Positions 57,229 through 64,000 of a stretch of DNA of 64,000 bases are shown in pieces (the first letter of the stretch is position 1; the number at the start of each line of letters is the position of its first letter). Both the position numbers and the translations under genes were made by a program. The notes under the pieces are model-generated. The model was not told the origin of the DNA, ran no database searches, and was given only the letters and a program-made list of their open reading frames with translations. The DNA is from Levilactobacillus acidifarinae DSM 19394 = JCM 15949 (lineage in GTDB: Bacteria > Bacillota > Bacilli > Lactobacillales > Lactobacillaceae): contig NZ_AZDV01000006.1 in assembly GCF_001434835.1 (NCBI RefSeq), positions 115,278 to 179,277 on the forward strand, in the 5' to 3' direction.

Positions 57229-58077
57229 ATGGCAATTTTAATTGGACTCATTCCCGCCCTTTTCTGGGGCATCCTACCCATCTGGATGCGTAAAGTCACC
57301 GGCGGCAGTTTCTTACAGCAGTTACTTGGAACCAGCATGGGCATCGTAATTACCGCCACGGTCCTCCAACTGATCTTTCGTTTCAGCATTAGCGGCCACG
57401 ATTTCTGGCTGTACTTCATCTCCGGGGCCTTCTGGAGCTTCGGACAGTGCGGCCAGTACTGGGGCTACGGCAAGCTGGGCGTCAGTCTGACCATGCCGCT
57501 GTCCACGGCCTTTCAGATCATTGGCAACTCCCTGATTGGGGGCTGGCTGTTCGGCGAATGGACCGGTTGGCACGATAACCTCATCGGCTTGGGCGCGCTA
57601 GTCATTATCATTTTAGGTGTCCTAGTCGCTAACGGGGTCGTGGGCTTCTCCGTCAAGAACCTCCGGGGTTACCTGGTTCTGCTGGCCACCACCTTTGGGT
57701 ACTGGGGCTATTCCGGCTTCCCCCACTACGCTAACTCGACCAGCGGCATCAACGGCTTTCTGCCCCAAGCGTTGGGAATGTTAAGTACGTCACTATTGCT
57801 CTACCTCATCGGTCGGCGCCGGTTACCGGGTAACGATCCGGCCGGTCTCAAAAACATCACGTCCGGCCTGATTTTTTCGGTCTCTTCGTCCGTTTACCTG
57901 ATTTCACTCCAGCTTAACGGGCTGGTCAACGCCTTCGTGCTGACACAGTTAAACGTGGTCGTCGCGACCCTCTTAGGCATCGTCATCCTCAAGGAGGCGG
58001 ATCCGCGACGGACACTGACCACCTCCGCGGGACTGGGCATTTTGATTGCCGGCGCCGTCTTGATGGTGCAAATCTGA
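57229..58077 (+). CDS. GRP-family sugar transporter (GlcU/RhaT-like)
   Basis: A 282-residue protein with ten membrane helices of the glucose/ribose porter family (drug/metabolite superfamily). Signatures include MAILIGLIPALFWGILPIW, SGAFWSFGQCGQYWGYGKLGVSLTMPLSTAFQIIGNSL and a C-terminal LTQLNVVVATLLGIVILKE. It lies 15 nt downstream of the GH28 gene with AACAGGAG upstream, so it likely imports a sugar or oligouronide from pectin breakdown; the exact substrate is unknown. Confidence 0.85.
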   Translation: MAILIGLIPALFWGILPIWMRKVTGGSFLQQLLGTSMGIVITATVLQLIFRFSISGHDFWLYFISGAFWSFGQCGQYWGYGKLGVSLTMPLSTAFQIIGNSLIGGWLFGEWTGWHDNLIGLGALVIIILGVLVANGVVGFSVKNLRGYLVLLATTFGYWGYSGFPHYANSTSGINGFLPQALGMLSTSLLLYLIGRRRLPGNDPAGLKNITSGLIFSVSSSVYLISLQLNGLVNAFVLTQLNVVVATLLGIVILKEADPRRTLTTSAGLGILIAGAVLMVQI

Positions 58078-58196
58078 TTAGGGCCTGTCTTAAAAGACCA
58101 ATCTGGAGGATTCAGTGCTTCCGTTCCAGTCAGAAACGGGTACTTAAATCAAGATTTACGGTTTAAGCAAGAACCTAGTTACTCACCACAAACCAG

Positions 58197-58227
58197 AAAA
58201 ACCAGCCCATCACGGACTGGTTTTTTT
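58197..58227. terminator. Bidirectional terminator
   Basis: AAAAACCAG and CTGGTTTTT flank an 11-nt loop between the GRP transporter and the convergent DHA2 gene. Confidence 0.75.
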
Positions 58228-58231
58228 ACGT

Positions 58232-59635
58232 TTAATCTTTCTTCTGGTACCGAAACACAATCGCGTAAAAGCCAAAGTTTACGATACTCAACACTAAAAT
58301 CAACCCGAAGGCCAACTGACTCCCCAGCGCCGTAGCGTGAGCGTAGGAGAGACCGCCGCCCTTGATCGACGACATCAAGGCCGCTAAAATCGTGGTTCCC
58401 AATGACCCGGCAAACTGCTGACCGGTGTTATAAATCGCGTTGGCATCGGCGCGTTGGGCCATGGTGACTTCTTTTAAGCCGTTGGTCATGGTATTACTAA
58501 AGGCCATCGACCGACCAATGCTATAAACAATGTAGAAGATGGCAATCACGACCACGGAAAGATGTTGCCCCAACACCGTAAAACCGAGCGCGGCCAGTAG
58601 AAACAGGCTACTCCCCAGCAAGATGGGTAGCTTCGCCCCGTGTTCGTCGAGCAGATGACCGAACCAGGGTTGTAAAATGGCGGTAACCAGGCTGCCGGGC
58701 AGTAACATCAACCCACCGGCCAGGGAACTAGCGCCCACCACGATTTGGGCGTAGTTAGGCAGCGCGAAGTTGATCCCGATGTTACAGAATTGCAAGATCA
58801 CGTAAGCGAAGAAACTGTAAGTAAAGATCGGATTCCGGAAAATTTCGAGTTTTAGAAGCGGGCGATCGCTAGTTTTGGCCACCCGAACGTACCCCCACAG
58901 GGCAAGGACGCCCAGGATGAGGCCACCCAGGAACTGCCAACTCAACCAACCCGCCGTGGTCAGGCTGTTAAAGCCTAACATCACGGCCACAAAGGCCACC
59001 GCCAATAGGACAAATTGCCGCCAATCGAATTTCACGGCCTTAGTCGGCGTGTACTGCTGAATCGCCCAGACCCCCAAAATTAAGACTAAAGCCTCCACGG
59101 GAATCGTCGACCAGAAGATCATCCGCCAGTCGGCCAGCGAGACCATGATTCCCCCAAAGGTCGGTCCACTCGCCGGCGCAATCATCAGAATCAACCCGGT
59201 CATCCCCATGTAAAACCCCAGTTTGGCGCGCGGCACGCTTTCGACCACCACGTTGACCATCAAGGGAATCGCGATTCCCGCACAGCCGGCCTGAATCAAC
59301 CGTCCAATGAGTAAAATCGGGAAGTTCGGCGCTAACGCACAGATCAACGCGCCCAAGATAAAGAGCCCCGCCCCGGTCACGAATAACTGGCGGTTGGTGA
59401 ACCGCTGTTTCAAAAACGCCGAGGTAATCATCAGTAACGCCACGGTCAGTAAATACCCCGTGGTCACCCACTGCACGGTACTCAAAGACACGTGCATGGT
59501 CCGCATCAACGTGGGAAAGGTCACGTTCATCGACGTTTCGACCAGGATGCCCACGAAGGCCATTAACGCCACGGCCACGATTGCGACCAGACGCTCCCCC
59601 GTCAATTTTTGGGGCTCTGTTTCGTTTGTCACCAT
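58232..59635 (-). CDS. DHA2-family (14-helix) multidrug MFS transporter
   Basis: A 467-residue drug:H+ antiporter. It has VETSMNVTFPTLMRTMHVSLSTVQWVTTGYLL (helix 1-2 with the D1-type motif), GRLIQAGCAGIAIPLMVNVV and the motif C-like LILMIAPASGPTFGGIM. Such proteins export drugs, dyes or bile salts across the membrane. No repressor is adjacent on the same side; the TetR gene at 60.4-61.1 kb is two genes upstream. A start at 59635 lacks a clear Shine-Dalgarno site except AAGGAGT about 9 nt upstream. Confidence 0.87.
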   Translation of the reverse strand: MVTNETEPQKLTGERLVAIVAVALMAFVGILVETSMNVTFPTLMRTMHVSLSTVQWVTTGYLLTVALLMITSAFLKQRFTNRQLFVTGAGLFILGALICALAPNFPILLIGRLIQAGCAGIAIPLMVNVVVESVPRAKLGFYMGMTGLILMIAPASGPTFGGIMVSLADWRMIFWSTIPVEALVLILGVWAIQQYTPTKAVKFDWRQFVLLAVAFVAVMLGFNSLTTAGWLSWQFLGGLILGVLALWGYVRVAKTSDRPLLKLEIFRNPIFTYSFFAYVILQFCNIGINFALPNYAQIVVGASSLAGGLMLLPGSLVTAILQPWFGHLLDEHGAKLPILLGSSLFLLAALGFTVLGQHLSVVVIAIFYIVYSIGRSMAFSNTMTNGLKEVTMAQRADANAIYNTGQQFAGSLGTTILAALMSSIKGGGLSYAHATALGSQLAFGLILVLSIVNFGFYAIVFRYQKKD

Positions 59636-59749
59636 TCGATTGATACTCCTTTACTGTAATTTATTTATCGGTTAATTATTTTTAAACACTGCATCTATCA
59701 TACGCACATTTAAGACCAATGTCATGGGGTGATTTGCGCACGCACCAAA

Positions 59750-59785
59750 TAAAAACGCCTTCACCGTGGGAACGGGAAGGCGTTA
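59750..59785 (-). terminator. Terminator of the tetR-HD operon
   Basis: AACGCCTTC (59754-59762) pairs with GAAGGCGTT (59776-59784); T run on the minus strand. Confidence 0.85.
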
Positions 59786-59793
59786 TCGTCAAT

Positions 59794-60450
59794 TTAGCGT
59801 TTAGCTTGCCACTCGTCTTTAAACTCGGTCAAAAAGTCGAGCATGACCTGTTGCCGGTGTTCGGCCAGTCCCTTAGCGGCGGCCGTGTTCATCAGGTCTT
59901 TCAGGGTCAACAACTTCTCGTAGAAGTGATTGATGACGGTCTCGCCCCCCAGATTGCGGTATTCGGCGTGGGTCATTTGCGTCCGCGGCGCCACGGCCGG
60001 GTCGTAAATCTTTTCGCCGAAGTGACCGCCAAAGTAGAGTGCCCGGGCAATCCCGATGGCCCCGATGGCGTCCAACCGGTCGGCATCTTGAACGATCTGA
60101 CCCTCTAACGGTAAGGGCTTGGCCGTCCCGTCGAGCGTTTTATGAAACGACATGTTATCCATGATTAGAAAAATTGTGTCCTGCTGAGTGGCACTGAAAT
60201 CGTGGGCGCTCAAGAAATCACGTACCTCGGCACTGGCGGCCTGCGTATCGGTCACTAATTTTTCGTCAATCACGTCGTGGAGGTACGCCGCCGTCAGCGT
60301 CAACAGGCGGTCAGCCGCGGGATATGCCGTGAGCAGGCGGTCGGCCAAGCCTACCACCCGTTGAATGTGGTCGAAGCCGTGGCCGGTCTCGTCGTCCCGC
60401 ATCTTACTGCGGGCAAAATCGTGTACAGCGGTTAAAGTCTCGTTACTCAT
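59794..60450 (-). CDS. HD-domain phosphohydrolase
   Basis: A 218-residue cytoplasmic metal-dependent phosphohydrolase. The metal ligands are His28 (GHGFDHIQRV), His58-Asp59 (AYLHDVIDEK) and a later Asp (VQDADRLDAIGAIGIAR). This is the YedJ/YpgQ-type small HD family, whose members can hydrolyse nucleotides or dinucleotides. It overlaps the upstream TetR gene by 8 nt and should be co-transcribed with it. Confidence 0.85.
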   Translation of the reverse strand: MSNETLTAVHDFARSKMRDDETGHGFDHIQRVVGLADRLLTAYPAADRLLTLTAAYLHDVIDEKLVTDTQAASAEVRDFLSAHDFSATQQDTIFLIMDNMSFHKTLDGTAKPLPLEGQIVQDADRLDAIGAIGIARALYFGGHFGEKIYDPAVAPRTQMTHAEYRNLGGETVINHFYEKLLTLKDLMNTAAAKGLAEHRQQVMLDFLTEFKDEWQAKR

Positions 60451-61093
60451 GAGGGAGTCCTTCTTTCGTGTCTGTGGGGGGAACGCCGATGAAGCCGTAG
60501 AAAAATAGGTGGTCGATTTGCCGGGTCAGGGCTTGGAAGTGCGGATCGTGCTCATTACCCGCCACAATCTTTTGTCCGGCGTCGCTACTGACGTACTGGA
60601 TAAACATGTCCAGGTACAGCATCAACGCATCGTCGGTCAACTCGGGACTGATCATCCCCGCCTCGCGACCGCGCCGAATGACCACCGACCAGAAGTTGCG
60701 TTTCTGTGCCTGATAGGCCTGCATGGTCTCGTCAGTCCCCAGTTGGCCCCGCATGTCTTGGACGATGAACCGGTAAAAGTCCGGGTGCAGATTGTCCGTG
60801 ATCTGCGTGCTCATCGTGATCATCTTTTGCACGAGTTCCTGGTAGGAAAGTTGCGGATCCACCGCATCGGCGCGGCTAGCGGCGTACCCGTCGTTGACCA
60901 TGGCCAGTACGACCTGGTGGCCCAGGCTCAGCTTACTGTCGAAGTATTTATACAACGTCACCTGCGACACGCCAGCCGCCGCCGCAATCGCGCTGACCTT
61001 GGTGGCCTTGAACCCGTCACGCATGAAGAGCCTTTGGGCCGTTTGTAACAGGTGATATCGCTGGTGTTGTTTGCGTTGTTGATTGGTTGCCAT
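60443..61093 (-). CDS. TetR-family repressor
   Basis: A 216-residue regulator. The DNA-binding domain (about 8-58) contains LFMRDGFKATKVSAIAAAAGVSQVTLYKYFDSKLSLG; the helical C-terminal half is the ligand/dimer domain. It is divergent to an ABC exporter and overlaps the HD gene. The 11-7-11 palindrome at 61314-61342, just upstream of the exporter promoter, is the likely operator. Ligand unknown, possibly the compound exported. Confidence 0.88.
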   Translation of the reverse strand: MATNQQRKQHQRYHLLQTAQRLFMRDGFKATKVSAIAAAAGVSQVTLYKYFDSKLSLGHQVVLAMVNDGYAASRADAVDPQLSYQELVQKMITMSTQITDNLHPDFYRFIVQDMRGQLGTDETMQAYQAQKRNFWSVVIRRGREAGMISPELTDDALMLYLDMFIQYVSSDAGQKIVAGNEHDPHFQALTRQIDHLFFYGFIGVPPTDTKEGLPHE

Positions 61094-61179
61094 ACCCTTA
61101 CCGCCTCTCGAAATTCCCCTTGTCGTTGCTTATTTTACCACACGGTTCGGCCGGTCGCCGACCAAACTAGCGGCGAAGT

Positions 61180-61219
61180 TGGTTGCCCTCCGGCGCTCAG
61201 GGTGAACATTTGGACCGCC
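61180..61219. repeat. Partial inverted copy of repeat R2
   Basis: GGTTGCCCTCCGGCGCTCAG followed by GGTGAACATTTGGACCGCC is, with few changes, the reverse complement of the last third of R2 copy a (about 40190-40232). Confidence 0.65.
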
Positions 61220-61313
61220 TGCTCACCTCCAGACTGTATTTTGGATTCATCTAATCGACACCTTCCTCACCATAATCTGGTTTTATCTCTCTTAACATCA
61301 GTTATTTACTTTT

Positions 61314-61342
61314 AGTGAACTATTCATTTTAAATAGTTCACT
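61314..61342. promoter_or_regulatory. Putative TetR operator
   Basis: AGTGAACTATT-N7-AATAGTTCACT, a perfect 11-bp inverted repeat, 6 bp upstream of the exporter -35 element. Confidence 0.7.
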
Positions 61343-61348
61343 TTTTCG

Positions 61349-61377
61349 TTGACTTTCCCCACCCCCGGGCTTACGAT
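61349..61377 (+). promoter_or_regulatory. Promoter of the ABC exporter
   Basis: TTGACT (61349-61354), 17 bp, TACGAT (61372-61377). Confidence 0.6.
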
Positions 61378-61413
61378 GAGAGCGATTTAACAGTTGATGA
61401 GGAGGGACGACCC

Positions 61414-62304
61414 ATGGCACAACCCATTCTAGAAATTAACCACTTACAAAAACGTTTCGGTAAATTTACCGCACTCAAAGACATTACCTTTACCGTCAAC
61501 GCCGGCGAGATCTTCGGCTTCATCGGTCCCAACGGCGCCGGTAAATCCACGACCATCCGCACGCTACTCGGGCTGATTCGGGCCAGTGGCGGCTCGGCCA
61601 CCATCTTCGGCCACGACGTCTGGCACGACAGCGTCGCCATTCACCGCCGACTGGCCTACGTCCCCGGCGACGTTTACCTCTGGCCCAACCTGACCGGTGG
61701 TGAGATTATCGACTTGCTGTTAAAACTCAACGGTGCTCGCCACACCGCCCAGACCGACGACCTGATTCACCGATTTGGCCTCGATCCGACCAAGAAGGCC
61801 CGGACCTATTCCAAGGGGAACCGGCAGAAGGTCGCGTTAATCGCCGCCTTTTCGCAGGACGCCGATTTCTACATTTTCGACGAACCCACGTCCGGCCTCG
61901 ACCCCTTAAACGAAAAGCTTTTCCAGGAAGCCGTCCTCGACCTCAAGCACCAAGGTAAGGCCGTGCTCCTGTCCAGTCACATTCTCTCCGAAGTCGAACG
62001 GATGTGTGACCGGATCGCCATTATCCGCGAGGGCACCATCATCGAAACCGGCAGCCTCGCCGAGATGCGCCACCTGACCCGCACCGTGATGACCGTGACC
62101 ACCAAAACGCCGTTGGCTCCCACCACGTTACCCGGGGTTCACGCCGTTCAAGCCGGTCAGCAGCCCAACGAATGGCAGTTTTCGGTGGAAGCCGCGCAAC
62201 TACCGACCGTCATGACGGCGTTGACCGCCCACCAAATTCTGGCGTTGCAAAGCACCCCACCCACGTTGGAAGATCTCTTTATGCACTACTACGGAAAGGC
62301 GTGA
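61414..62304 (+). CDS. ABC exporter ATP-binding protein
   Basis: A 296-residue cytoplasmic ATPase subunit. Walker A GPNGAGKST (38-46), signature YSKGNRQKVALIAAF, Walker B FYIFDEPTSGLDPL and switch His SSHILSEVERM are all present. The C-terminal extension is typical of drug/antibiotic exporters of the CcmA/DrrA kind. GAGGAGGG precedes the ATG. Its stop overlaps the permease start by one base. Confidence 0.92.
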   Translation: MAQPILEINHLQKRFGKFTALKDITFTVNAGEIFGFIGPNGAGKSTTIRTLLGLIRASGGSATIFGHDVWHDSVAIHRRLAYVPGDVYLWPNLTGGEIIDLLLKLNGARHTAQTDDLIHRFGLDPTKKARTYSKGNRQKVALIAAFSQDADFYIFDEPTSGLDPLNEKLFQEAVLDLKHQGKAVLLSSHILSEVERMCDRIAIIREGTIIETGSLAEMRHLTRTVMTVTTKTPLAPTTLPGVHAVQAGQQPNEWQFSVEAAQLPTVMTALTAHQILALQSTPPTLEDLFMHYYGKA

Positions 62305-63938
62305 TGACGATGACCCTGACAACACGCACCGGAACTGGGGCCCTTACCCGGTTAGGCTTGCGGCGGGACCGTTTCCGGTTACTGATCTGGATATTAATTT
62401 TGGTTGGGTTAATGGCCGCCGTGGCCGCCAAGTTTGTCGACATCTACGGCACCAAGGCCGAGATTGCCGGCATCGTGCAAACGCTGAAGAGTCCGGCCAT
62501 CGTAGCCATGTTCGGCCCGTTTCAACTGGGTAAAAACGCCACGACGGCTCAAATCTTCGCAAACGAAATGCTACTCTTCATGGCCTTGATTCAGGTCGTG
62601 ATGAACCTGGGACTCGCCGTTCACGCCACCCGCTACGAAGAGGATCAAGGGTTAACCGAACTTTTACGGGCCCACGCCATCGGTCCCCAAGCTCAGTTAA
62701 TGGCGGCCGCCAGCGAACTCACCCTGGTGAACCTCGGTATCGGTATCCTCTACGCCCTAGGCCTCGACTTGGCCCAGATGCCCGGCGCCACGACGGCCGG
62801 CAATTGGCTGATTGGACTGGGACTCGCGGCCATTGGTTGGCTCTTCGGCATGTTGGCCCTTCTCTTAGCCCAACTCGCCGACCACGCCGCCAGTGCGACC
62901 GGGATGGCCTACGCCTTGTTCGGCCTAAGTTACTTGGTCCGGATGATCACCGACGTTCAGCAGCCCCGCCTGACCTGGTGGTCGCCACTGGGCTGGGTGG
63001 AAAAGTTGTCGCCCTACCATCGCCCCAACTGGTTACCGGTCGGTCTCATGTTACTGACCGGTCTGATCCTGATCAACCTCGCCATCTGGGTCGTCCAACA
63101 CCGAGACCTTGGAGCGGGAGCCATCGCCACGCACCCGGGACGGCGAACCGCGTCCCCCCTGCTCCGGGGTCCCCTAACGTTGCTTTGGCGGCGCCAACAC
63201 AACGTCTTCATCGGTTGGTTTCTAGGCGTTATCGTCCTGGGGATGGCCTACGGGACCGTCTTCAATACCATTGGGGACATCTTAAAGACCAACCCCACCA
63301 TGCAACAGGTCTTCGGCAAGGCCGTCGTCCATTCGGCCAACCACAGTCTACTACTCAACTTTAGTGCCCTATTAACCGTCGTCATGGCCGCCGTAGCGAT
63401 CATCCCCGGACTACAACTCATTTTCAAACTTTACGGTGATGAAACCCACGGTTGGCTTGAAGCGCTGTACGCGCGGCCGTTGAGTCGCACCCGCCTTTTT
63501 CTGAGCTATATCGGCCCCGCGGGGTTACTCAGTACGGTGATCTTTCTGGGCGGCTGGGGCGGCCTGGTGCTCACGGGCAACGCCAGTCTGACCCACGCGG
63601 CCGACGGCATCACGACCTTCGAATTCTGGCAGGGGTTCTGGGGACAGCTGCCCGTCATCTGGCTGTTCTTGGCTCTCGGTGTGCTGCTAGTTGGGACCTG
63701 GCCGCGGGGCCGCTCACTGGCCTGGCTCTACCTGGCCTACGGGTTTATCAGTCAGTACCTGGGTAACCTGTTACAGTTACCCAAATGGGCCAAACAACTG
63801 AGTCCGTTCGGCTGGTTGCCCAGTGTCCCCGTGCATCAAGTCGAGTGGACCACCTTTAGCTGGGAAGTCAGTCTTGCCGTGCTCCTCGGTCTTATCGGGT
63901 GGTGGGGCTACACGCACCGCGATTTACAACAACATTAA
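62304..63938 (+). CDS. ABC-2-type exporter membrane protein
   Basis: A 544-residue permease with about twelve membrane helices in two similar halves (the second starting near residue 295, GPLTLLWRRQHNVFIGWFLG), as in tetronasin-type exporter subunits. I start at 62304, where ATG overlaps the TGA of the ATPase gene; the longer frame lies within that gene. Together they form a TetR-controlled exporter, probably of an antimicrobial or lipid-like compound; the substrate cannot be inferred. Confidence 0.87.
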   Translation: MTMTLTTRTGTGALTRLGLRRDRFRLLIWILILVGLMAAVAAKFVDIYGTKAEIAGIVQTLKSPAIVAMFGPFQLGKNATTAQIFANEMLLFMALIQVVMNLGLAVHATRYEEDQGLTELLRAHAIGPQAQLMAAASELTLVNLGIGILYALGLDLAQMPGATTAGNWLIGLGLAAIGWLFGMLALLLAQLADHAASATGMAYALFGLSYLVRMITDVQQPRLTWWSPLGWVEKLSPYHRPNWLPVGLMLLTGLILINLAIWVVQHRDLGAGAIATHPGRRTASPLLRGPLTLLWRRQHNVFIGWFLGVIVLGMAYGTVFNTIGDILKTNPTMQQVFGKAVVHSANHSLLLNFSALLTVVMAAVAIIPGLQLIFKLYGDETHGWLEALYARPLSRTRLFLSYIGPAGLLSTVIFLGGWGGLVLTGNASLTHAADGITTFEFWQGFWGQLPVIWLFLALGVLLVGTWPRGRSLAWLYLAYGFISQYLGNLLQLPKWAKQLSPFGWLPSVPVHQVEWTTFSWEVSLAVLLGLIGWWGYTHRDLQQH

Positions 63939-64000
63939 TTCGCTAAAAAGAGTTCGGGACATAACTCGAGTTCTATAGAAAAACAGGAAGGAAATTCTCG
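63939..64000. other. Right edge without a recognisable gene
   Basis: 62 bp after the exporter stop. No hairpin is complete; GGAAGGAAA near the edge could be a ribosome site of a gene outside. Confidence 0.3.

Noticed and set aside
62172..62303. 44-codon N-terminal extension of the exporter permease
   Set aside because: It lies within the ATPase gene and has no ribosome site; the overlapping ATG at 62304 is better.

Overview
The window looks like a chromosomal segment of a heterofermentative lactobacillus, most likely Levilactobacillus or a close relative. The evidence is a full-length phosphoketolase, a 6-phosphogluconate dehydrogenase/gluconate kinase pair, lactobacillus-type ribosome binding sites (AAGGAGG), CcpA-type cre boxes and roughly even base composition. 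The species call is inference. No tRNA, rRNA, CRISPR array, insertion sequence or prophage was seen.

Left part (1-16 kb): small hypothetical and secreted proteins surround a peptide-pheromone-type regulatory operon (4.7-9.5 kb, minus strand). That operon encodes one LytTR response regulator and three HPK10/AgrC-like sensor kinases. The kinases have complementary defects: the first keeps the ATP-binding boxes but has Arg where the phospho-accepting His should be, while the other two keep the His but have lost the N and G boxes. Next to it lies a candidate catabolite-controlled small RNA with no convincing ORF. Then follow greA, a ferrochelatase/NRAMP pair, a CAP-domain secreted protein, a secreted matrixin-like protein that has lost its zinc-binding motif, and a YafQ/DinJ toxin-antitoxin pair.

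Middle part (16-29 kb): acetoin/diacetyl reductase, phosphoketolase, a GntR regulator, a YbaK deacylase with a membrane HELSH protein, an NrtR-controlled pyridine-nucleotide locus (NrtR, MFS transporter, NadC, with two identical-geometry operators), a membrane-anchored GH46 chitosanase, a very small secreted peptide and an acyltransferase-like protein.

Right-centre (29-58 kb): a large hexuronate/pectin catabolic island. Galacturonate and glucuronate are isomerised by UxaC (two paralogues). Tagaturonate is epimerised to fructuronate by UxaE, so both sugars run through UxuB, UxuA and KdgK. Around these sit two GPH symporters, LacI and FadR-type GntR regulators, GH31 and GH28 glycosidases, an aldose-epimerase-like protein, a 2-hydroxyacid dehydrogenase and the gluconate genes gnd and gntK. 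Intergenic regions carry two recurring operator-like motifs: one around CTGATATATCAG and one ending ACGTTAACA. They also carry dispersed structured repeats whose stems covary between copies.

Right end (58-64 kb): a DHA2 multidrug MFS protein, an HD hydrolase with a TetR regulator, and a divergent ABC exporter whose promoter region contains an 11-7-11 palindrome suited to that TetR protein.
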